64,000 bases of DNA, taken from NCBI GenBank assembly GCA_963931435.1, contig OZ007012.1, positions 2,108,001-2,172,000 on the forward strand, written 5' to 3'. This document shows, piece after piece, positions 6,582 to 13,370 of this stretch. The notes below the pieces were generated by a model. The model saw only the letters and a list, made by a program, of their open reading frames with translations. It was not told where the DNA came from and searched no databases. A program made the translations under genes and the position numbers. Source of the stretch: Coprousia sp963931435. Lineage in GTDB: Bacteria; Actinomycetota; Coriobacteriia; Coriobacteriales; Coriobacteriaceae. The first letter of the stretch is position 1. Each line of letters starts with the position of its first letter.

Positions 6582-7451
6582 ACAACAGCGTTGAAAGAGG
6601 CGGAGGCACGGCGAACTCACCCCGGTCGTCACCGGCACGAGCTCGATCTCGACGAGGTCGAGCACACGTTCTACGATGTCGCACCGCGCTATGTCGAGCT
6701 CATGCGCGACCTGCCGGTCGAGTACCTGGAGCTGAGCGCGCAGATCGCCAACATGGCGCGCAGCATGCTCTCCTACGAGCTCTCGTCCAACATCGAGGTT
6801 GCACTCGCCGACCACTTGCAGTTCGCCGTGCAGCGCATGCACGAGCACATCTACCTCTCCGCACCCCTTTCCTTCGATCTGCAGCAGAACTATCCGCTCG
6901 AGTACAAGATCGCCCAATGGGCGCTCGCGCTCACCAGCAAGACGCTCGACGTCCAGCTGCCCCGCAACGAGATCGCCGGCATCGCCATGTGCCTCATCAA
7001 CGGCGCCTACAGCTCGGCGGGCGCCATGCCCAGCGATGACGCGGCGGCGCGCGACGCGCTGCTGGAGGACATCACGGGCATCGTCGAGGACGCCATAGGC
7101 GTGACCGTGGACCGCGAGGGATTCGGATTCGCGCGGTTCGCCACGCACGTGCAGTACCTTATCAACCGCGTCGCGACGGGCGACGCCATCTCCAGTGACA
7201 ACTCGGGCATGTACGCCATGGTCGCAACCGAGAACGAGCGGGCTTCCGCCTGCGTGGACGCCATCGCAGCGCTGCTCAAAAGCGCCTATCCGCATGAACT
7301 CACCGAGGAGGAGAAGCTCTACCTGATCCTCCATATCAACCGCATCTGCACGCGACCGGATGACACGTCCGGACCGGAGAACGCCGGCGGACCGGGGACG
7401 CCCCTCTCCGCCGGCGCTCGAGGGGGACGCGCGCCGAGCGCGCAAGGATGA
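6567..7451 (+). pseudogene. BglG/LicT-family antiterminator lacking the RNA-binding (CAT) domain
   Basis: The 294-residue frame contains two PTS regulation domains. PRD1 (residues ~35-145) shows VEYLELSAQIANMA and LADHLQFAVQRM with its conserved Asp-His, ending GIAMCLINGAYS. PRD2 (~150-265) ends EEKLYLILHINRIC. Complete LicT/BglG proteins begin with a ~56-residue CAT domain that binds the RAT hairpin; it is absent. The frame begins inside the 70-bp palindrome with ATG at 6567, with only a poor ribosome site. Residues 1-30 (Arg/Glu-rich) and the C-terminal tail (from ~275) show no similarity. It precedes a PTS EIIBC gene on the same strand, the usual place for such a regulator. It is probably a truncation relic, although a PRD-only protein cannot be excluded. 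Confidence 0.75.
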
Positions 7452-7625
7452 CTATCCGGGGCCGGTGCGGCGCGCACACCGGTCAGGGCATAGGGTAAGG
7501 CCGGGCCGCCCCGCGGCACGGCGAGGACGCCATCAGGCGAGCGGCGAGGCGCCGAGACGGACGCGGCGCCGCTTCAGCCGATGGCAATCAGGCCGCCCCC
7601 GAGCGGCCCGACGAAAGGAGCAGCT

Positions 7626-9056
7626 GTGGCTGATAACAAGCAGATCGCAGCGAACGTGCTCGAAGCCGTGGGAGGCAAGAGCAACGTCAGTTTCGTGACC
7701 CATTGCATGACCCGCCTGCGCTTCACCTTGAAGGATCGCACCATCCCCGATGTCGACGCGGTCAAGAAGATCAACGGCGTCATCGGCGTGCAGGAGGCAG
7801 GCGGCCAGTTCCAGGTGATCATCGGCCAAAACGTGCCGAAGGTCTACGACGAGCTCTGCGCGCTGGGCGGTTTCGCCAAGCAGGACGCCATCCAGGAGAA
7901 CCTGGACCCCAACCTGCCCAAGGAGAAGCTGACGCCCGCGCTCGTAGGCACCAAGATCTTGAACTACCTCTCCGGATCGATGATGCCGCTCATCCCCGTG
8001 CTCATGGTCGGAGGCTTGTTCAAGGTCATCGGCACCGTGGTAAGCCCCACCATGCTGAACCTCATGCCCGCTGAGAGCGATTTCGTCGTCCTCATGAACA
8101 TGATGTACAACGCATGCTTCTACTTCCTGCCCATCTATCTCGGCTTCAACGCAGCGCGTCAACTCGGTGCAACGCCCGCGCTCGGCGCCCTCATGGGCGG
8201 CGTGCTCCTCGAGCCCACGTTCATGCAAATGGCAGCCGATGGCACTCCGTTCTCGGTTTACGGCATTCCCTGCACTCCTGAGACCTATTCCCAAACGGTC
8301 ATCCCCATCCTGCTCTCGGTCGCTGTTATGAGCTTGTTTGAGAAGTTCTTCCGCAAACATGTACCCGAAGCCGTCTCGACCATCTTCGTGCCTCTGTTCA
8401 CCATGGCACTGGCGCTGCCGTTCGCGCTGTGCCTGCTCGGCCCGCTCGGCCAGTGGATCGGCGATGTCATCGCCGCCATCCTGAATGCCGCCGGTTCTGC
8501 GGGTGGAATCTGGACCGTACTTGCCGCCGGCGTTCTTGCCGCATTCTGGCTTCCGATCATCATCACCGGCATGCATGGTCCCATCATCATGCTCGCTCTC
8601 GCCAATCTGATGGCCACCGGTTCGGACTCGTTCATCCTCGTCGCCACCAACCTGCGCGTCTGGGGCACCTACGCCATCTTCCTCGCCTGCGCCCTCAAGC
8701 TGCGCAACAAGCAGGAGCGGTCGCGCGCCTTCGGCTATTTCATCACCCAGATCGTCGGCGGTGTTGGTGAGCCTGGCATCTACGGCCTCATGCTGCGCTA
8801 TCGCAAGACCTTCGTCGTCTCGATCGTGACCTCGTTCGCCACAGGTGTCCTCGGCGCGCTGCTGCACGTTACGCTCTACATCCCCAGCAGCTCCAACTTC
8901 CTGAGCATCCTCTCCTACCTTGGCGGCAGCACCGGAAACCTCATCAACGCCTGCATCACGGCGGCGTTCAGCTTCATCATCGCGTTCCTGGGTGTTTGGT
9001 TCTTCGGATTCTCCGAGGACGAGCTTGAGCATGGCCCGGTCTCGGAGCGGAGTTAA
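7626..9056 (+). CDS. PTS EIIBC permease of the glucose/beta-glucoside superfamily (MurP/sucrose/trehalose-like)
   Basis: 476 residues from a GTG at 7626 that has AAAGGAG five bases upstream; an in-frame ATG at 7581 lacks a ribosome site. The EIIB domain (1-90) carries the phosphorylated cysteine in VTHCMTRLRF and the GGQFQVIIGQNV strand. The EIIC domain (~110-465) has about ten hydrophobic segments and the conserved GVGEPGIYG loop. No EIIA is fused, so a separate IIA is needed, as in MurP. The nearby mupG suggests the imported substrate may be MurNAc or a MurNAc glycoside, but substrate cannot be read from sequence. A strong terminator follows at 9095-9137. Confidence 0.9.
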   Translation: MADNKQIAANVLEAVGGKSNVSFVTHCMTRLRFTLKDRTIPDVDAVKKINGVIGVQEAGGQFQVIIGQNVPKVYDELCALGGFAKQDAIQENLDPNLPKEKLTPALVGTKILNYLSGSMMPLIPVLMVGGLFKVIGTVVSPTMLNLMPAESDFVVLMNMMYNACFYFLPIYLGFNAARQLGATPALGALMGGVLLEPTFMQMAADGTPFSVYGIPCTPETYSQTVIPILLSVAVMSLFEKFFRKHVPEAVSTIFVPLFTMALALPFALCLLGPLGQWIGDVIAAILNAAGSAGGIWTVLAAGVLAAFWLPIIITGMHGPIIMLALANLMATGSDSFILVATNLRVWGTYAIFLACALKLRNKQERSRAFGYFITQIVGGVGEPGIYGLMLRYRKTFVVSIVTSFATGVLGALLHVTLYIPSSSNFLSILSYLGGSTGNLINACITAAFSFIIAFLGVWFFGFSEDELEHGPVSERS

Positions 9057-9094
9057 CGTGCGAACGCGCTAGCGTTCCCTCCGATGCGTCCCCG

Positions 9095-9137
9095 GGGCGG
9101 GCTGCCCGGCGCACAACCGGCAGCTCGCCCGTTTTTT
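9095..9137 (+). terminator. Rho-independent terminator after the PTS EIIBC gene
   Basis: GGGCGGGCTGCC (9095-9106) pairs with GGCAGCTCGCCC (9119-9130, one G-U), followed by G and six T residues. Confidence 0.88.
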
Positions 9138-9214
9138 CATCGCAGCATGCACGACGAAGCCACGCATCATGCTGTGCTCCCTTGCCGCAATCCATCCTCA
9201 GCGAAAGGACTCCC

Positions 9215-10439
9215 ATGGAACTCTCCGTTGGCATCGCATCGACCGACATCACGCCGCAGCGGCCCTGCCGCATGGGCGGCTACAACCGCTCCGAGCCATC
9301 GGACGGCGTGCTCGATCCCATCAAGCTATATGCGCTCGCCGCCCAGGTGGGGGATGTGCCGCTCATCCTGATCGTCATCGATTCCATCATGGTCTCTGAG
9401 GAATTCGCGCGCGCCGTGCAAGCAGGTGTGACGACACGCCTCGACGTCCCTGCCGAGAACATCACCATCTGCGCCATCCACACGCATTCGGCTCCCGCCT
9501 TCTTCAAGCTCGCATTCGAGAACGTGCCCGCCGAGGACGAACTCACCAGCGCGCTACTCGGCCGCGCCGTCGATACCGCTGCAGAGGCTTGGCGAGGGGG
9601 GGGTACCCGCCACGTGCTCGGCTGAGCGCGTGCAGATCGAGGGGCTCTACGGAAACCGCAACGTGCAGGATGGCCCGGCCGACAAGTCGTGCACGGTGCT
9701 CACGTTCCGCACGACAACCGGCGAAACCATCGGCAAGCTGCTCAACATCTCCACCCATCCCACCATCCTGAATGGGAAGAGCCGCGTCCTCTCGGCAGAC
9801 CTGATCGGGCAGACGCGCCTGCGGCTCGAAGAGGCTTGGGGCTGCCCCGTCATGTGCACGAACGGGACCTGCGGCGACGTCTCGACGCGATTCTACCGTC
9901 AGGGCGAGGGGGTGCCGGAACTCACGCGTACCGCAGACGCCCTGGCCGAGCAGATCCTCGACGGGCTCTCCCCCGTCGCGCTGAAGGGGCCGGATCCTGC
10001 ATGCGATCCCGTGCGCACCGGCGTCGTGCGCATGCCCACTCTCTTCGACGCGGAAACGGATCCCGATTGGCTCGCGGCCCGCGACGCCTGCCAGGCGATG
10101 CCGGAGGGACCGCGCCGCGCCTTCACCGAAAAGCGGCTTGAGCTCAAGCGCAGCCTCAGCCCCATCAAGATGACCCTCATCGCGCACATCGCCGTGGCGG
10201 GCAACCTGGTCTTCATCACCATGCCGTGCGATACATGCAGCGCACTCGGCCTCGACATAAAGCGCGCGTTCCCGCGCCACGAGGTCGTCATCATCGGATA
10301 CGCCAACACGTACTGCAACTATCTGGTCCCCAAAGAGGACTATGGCAAGTATTTCGAGACCTTCAACGCGCGTACGGCGCGCGGCCAGGCCGATGAGTTC
10401 GTGCGCCGCGTCATCGCCGCGGCAACCGCCTTGCTCTAG
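9215..10439 (+). pseudogene. Neutral/alkaline ceramidase-like protein, frameshifted at a G8 tract
   Basis: Start ATG 9215 with AAAGGA upstream. The first frame reads VGIASTDITPQRPCRMGGYN, the N-terminal signature of ceramidase-like (PF04734-type) proteins, then ICAIHTHSAP with the metal-binding histidines, and stops at a TGA at 9622-9624. From 9594 a second frame continues the same protein (VQIEGLYGNRN, then LLNISTHPTIL, CTNGTCGDVS, FITMPCDTCSALG) to 10439. The switch occurs at a run of eight G (9596-9603); seven G would restore one ~408-residue protein. No signal peptide is seen, so this would be cytosolic. It is either a real frameshift, a phase-variable tract or a base-calling error. It sits between PTS and AEC genes. 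Confidence 0.8.
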
Positions 10440-10460
10440 CATAGAACCGGGCCGATCTTG

Positions 10461-10489
10461 CGGGCGGGCGCGCCACACGCGCCCGCCCG
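10461..10489 (+). terminator. GC-rich hairpin, terminator-like
   Basis: CGGGCGGGCGCG (10461-10472) and CGCGCCCGCCCG (10478-10489) form a perfect 12-bp stem with a 5-base loop. The following TCTCACTTG is a weak U tract. It lies between the ceramidase-like gene and the transporter. Confidence 0.55.
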
Positions 10490-10537
10490 TCTCACTTGAT
10501 CGACCCGTCTATACGTTCCGATCGCAAAGGATCGCCC

Positions 10538-11446
10538 ATGCAGATCATCCCGCCCCTGATACGGCAGATCGCCATCATGTTCATCCTCATGGGCGTCGGT
10601 GCGCTGTTCCGCCGCAAAGGATGGCTGAGCGGCGGGGCGGCGCGCGACTTGGGCAAGCTGCTGCTCAACCTCGTGATGCCCGCCGTGATCATCAAATCGT
10701 TCTGGATCGGCTACACCCCCGAGCGTGCGGCGGGCCTGTCGGTCGCGCTCGCGCTCTCCGCCGCGCTTCTCGTGCTCGCCATGCTGGTCGCCCGCGCCGT
10801 TCAGCCGCGCGACGGCATCGCGCAGTTCTCCGTCGCGTTCTCCAATGCGGGCTTCATCGGCATCCCCCTCATCCAAGCGACGCTGGGCGAGGAGGCGGTA
10901 TGCTATGTCGCGCCCTTCATCGCGCTGCTCAACGCACTGCAGTGGACCTATGGCCAATACCTGCTCACGGGATCGCGCGAGCACGTACGACCGCGGCAAG
11001 CCCTGCTGAACCCCATGGTCATCGCCCTCGTCTTGGGGCTCGCGCTCTTTTACACGCGGATGCCGAGCATCGCATTCGCCGGCACGCTGCTGGAAAGCGT
11101 TGGAGCGCTCAACTCTCCGCTCGCCATGATCATCCTGGGCTGCTATCTCGCTGAGAGCGATATCCGCGCGCTCGCGAAGCGGTGCAGCCTCTACCTCGTT
11201 TCGCTCGAGCGGCTCATCGTCATCCCCGCCCTCAGCGCGGGTCTGCTCGCCCTGATTCCCTGCTCGGTGGATATCAAGCTCGCCCTCCTCATCGCCGCCG
11301 CAACCCCCACCGGGGCCAATGTCGCGATCTTCGCCCAGCAGCAGGGGTGCGACCACCGCTACGCCTGCAGCATCGTGTGCGCGACGACGCTTGCCTCGCT
11401 CGTCACCATCCCGCTCGTGATCGCCGCCGCGTCCGCGCTGATGTAG
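10538..11446 (+). CDS. AEC family (auxin efflux carrier-type) transporter
   Basis: 302 residues, start ATG 10538 with AAAGGATCG upstream. About ten hydrophobic segments are visible, with the family landmarks: an N-terminal GVGALFRRKGWLSG, the LVMPAVIIKSFW helix, FSNAGFIGIPLIQATLGEEA in the middle and GANVAIFAQQQG near the C-terminus. AEC carriers move organic anions such as malate, lactate or other carboxylates across the inner membrane; the substrate here is unknown. It lies on the same strand as the ceramidase-like gene and upstream of the convergent mupG. The 214 bases after it (11447-11660) hold no recognised feature. Confidence 0.88.
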   Translation: MQIIPPLIRQIAIMFILMGVGALFRRKGWLSGGAARDLGKLLLNLVMPAVIIKSFWIGYTPERAAGLSVALALSAALLVLAMLVARAVQPRDGIAQFSVAFSNAGFIGIPLIQATLGEEAVCYVAPFIALLNALQWTYGQYLLTGSREHVRPRQALLNPMVIALVLGLALFYTRMPSIAFAGTLLESVGALNSPLAMIILGCYLAESDIRALAKRCSLYLVSLERLIVIPALSAGLLALIPCSVDIKLALLIAAATPTGANVAIFAQQQGCDHRYACSIVCATTLASLVTIPLVIAAASALM

Positions 11447-11660
11447 CCGTCTGGAACGCAGTGGATCGCGGCATGGCTCCGCGCAGGCGGACGGGCTCGC
11501 CCGCAGCCTCTCGCGAGCCGTCGCCCATTCGCCTCGACCAGCGCATCATCGCCCCATTCCGCGACCTGCCGTGCGGCGCGGCGCCCGATGCGCTGCCGCA
11601 CGACGGGCTCGCCCTCATCGCGGACGCCCTCCCTGCAGGCAGCGCATCCGTCTTGGTCCC

Positions 11661-12887
11661 CTACGCCTCCTCCAGGAGGAACACCGTCTGGGGCTGGATA
11701 GCGTCGAGAAGGATCATCTCCTCCGGCGCGACGCGGCCCACGTGGTTGCGCTGGCCGTCGTTGGGCATGTCGCGCAGCACGATCTGCAGCTCGGCGCGAT
11801 AGTGCTTGAGGTTGTCGTTCACGATGACGATATCGCCGCGCCGGAACGACGCGTCCTCGTACGGCCTGGCGGGAATTTCCGCATCGCGATAGACCATCCG
11901 CGTCATGCGCGAGCGCAGCATGTAGTCGGTGCCATCACCCATGTCGGCATGGCTGGCGTACTCGAGGCAGATCGCGCGCTCCGTCGCCGTGATGTCACCA
12001 TCGAGCTCGACGTGCAGGAGCGTGCGCCCCCTGGCACCGAAAAGGGCCGCCAGCCCGTCGGTCTGGCGCGGGGCGGCAGCGGACGGCGCGCCCGCAGCAG
12101 ATGCACGCGCGGAGCCCGCCCCGAAGCCTGCCCGCGCGGCGTCGTCCGCATCACCCGCGATGCGCCGGACCACGCGCCCAACCTCGGCGAGCTCCTCGGA
12201 CGTTGCCGGCTCGTTGCCGATCATGATCTCGTCTATGTCACCCAGAAGCAGCAGGTGGCGAATCTCCAGGTCGAGCGGCAGATCGCGATGGTCCTCCACC
12301 GTGGGCAGGCCGTCCTTCACCGGCCAGGGCCCGCGCGCCTCCGCATTCTGGCTGCTCACGAAGGCGCCCGTGTGCGCGCCGCACGCCTTCCAGAACGCGT
12401 TCATCCGCTGGTAGGCGGCCAGGCACTCCCCCGTGAAGCGCTGGGGGTAGAAGTTGTGGCTCACGCCCACGCGCGCGATCTGATCGGGGGTGAGCACGCG
12501 CTCCAGCGCCTCGCCCATCATGGCGCTGAACTCGATGCCGATGCCATAGGGGTTGTCGATGAGCGCCTGGTTGCGCTCATCGAAGAACGGCATGTCCATG
12601 CGCAGCACGTCGACGCCGATCCGCGCGAAGGGCTCCAGGTTACCCGCCGTCGCGCCCAGCCGCTCGAAGAGCATCGGGTTGGCGTCCACGGCGAGCTCCA
12701 TTCCCAGCTCGTGGACGCGCGCCGCGAGGCGCCCGAAGCGCCCGGACAGCGCCGCGGCGTCCTCGTCCACCGAGAACATGCTCGTAAATACCTTGGTGAA
12801 ACCCGCTTGCGCCGCGCGCTCGAGGTATGCGGAGAGCTCCTCGAACGACTCCTGCTCGGGATAGACCGAGACGCCCAGCTTGACCAT
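11661..12887 (-). CDS. mupG: MupG/DUF871 family protein (6-phospho-N-acetylmuramidase-like)
   Basis: 408 residues. The DUF871 fold is recognisable: an N-terminal TIM-barrel part starting LGVSVYPEQESFEELSAYLE, then DVLRMDMPFFDERNQAL and GVSHNFYPQRFTGE, and a C-terminal beta domain with HADMGDGTDYMLRSRM and IVNDNLKHYRAELQIVLRD. In MupG-type enzymes these cleave MurNAc-6-phosphate glycosides after PTS uptake during peptidoglycan recycling. An Ala/Gly/Ser-rich insert (residues ~255-275) between the two parts is unusual. It is convergent with the AEC gene and has an AAGGAAGG ribosome site. With the EIIBC and the antiterminator remnant it forms a likely amino-sugar locus. Confidence 0.82.
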   Translation of the reverse strand: MVKLGVSVYPEQESFEELSAYLERAAQAGFTKVFTSMFSVDEDAAALSGRFGRLAARVHELGMELAVDANPMLFERLGATAGNLEPFARIGVDVLRMDMPFFDERNQALIDNPYGIGIEFSAMMGEALERVLTPDQIARVGVSHNFYPQRFTGECLAAYQRMNAFWKACGAHTGAFVSSQNAEARGPWPVKDGLPTVEDHRDLPLDLEIRHLLLLGDIDEIMIGNEPATSEELAEVGRVVRRIAGDADDAARAGFGAGSARASAAGAPSAAAPRQTDGLAALFGARGRTLLHVELDGDITATERAICLEYASHADMGDGTDYMLRSRMTRMVYRDAEIPARPYEDASFRRGDIVIVNDNLKHYRAELQIVLRDMPNDGQRNHVGRVAPEEMILLDAIQPQTVFLLEEA

Positions 12888-13370
12888 GGCAACCTTCCTT
12901 TCAATCCGCGTGGTGCGGCGCCGGGGCAGATGGCGCGCGCCTTAGCCGCTGTGCGACCAGGTTGCAGCGCGACCCCTAATTGTCGCACGGCGCCCAGCCG
13001 CCGCACGGCCCCAGTTGGCGCATGGGCCCCAGCCACCGAGCGACTTCCATTATTCCCGGCGTCTTCCGGTGCAATTCTGGCCCCCAGCGTCGATTTGGGA
13101 ACCATATATACATTTTCGCCCAATAATCAGCGGCAGAACGTATATATGGTTCCCCAATCGAAAAAAGGGCCGACCGGGCACATCGGGAGAGCATCGGCGA
13201 GACGCGTCGAGGGGGAGGGCGCCGGCGAGGGGGAGGGCGCAGCGCATCAGCGCGGCCGCGGCGCAAGCATCAACGGGCCGGCAGCGCAAGCATCGGCGGG
13301 CCGGGGCACAGGCCTCGCCATGGCCGGGCGCGCCAAAGCTGGTCGCCGCAAAAGATGCCATAATACCGGC
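12888..13370. repeat. Divergent intergenic region with GC-rich short repeats around palindrome copy 3
   Basis: Between the divergent mupG and hypF. It holds the third 70-bp palindrome and, to its right, tandem copies of GGGGGAGGGCGC (near 13211 and 13229) and of GCGCAAGCATC followed by GGGCCGG (near 13261 and 13284). To its left are degenerate GCACGGCGCCCAGCCGC / GCACGGCCCCAGTTGGC units (12976-13020). A CATAAT hexamer (13359-13364) ends six bases before the hypF ATG. No gene is supported. Confidence 0.6.
13091..13160 (+). repeat. 70-bp palindromic element, copy 3 of 4
   Basis: The left arm is 13091-13111, the right arm 13140-13160 and the loop 28 nt. The G of the ATGTAC part is A here (ATATAC) and its partner in the right arm is T, so the pair is maintained. 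There is one mismatch at arm position 6 (T opposite C). The loop starts ATT and ends AGAAC. It lies in the divergent mupG/hypF region. Confidence 0.9.

Noticed and set aside
11571..13370. 600-codon upstream extension of the hypF frame
   Set aside because: It runs antisense through mupG and the palindrome; HypF similarity begins only at the ATG at 13371.
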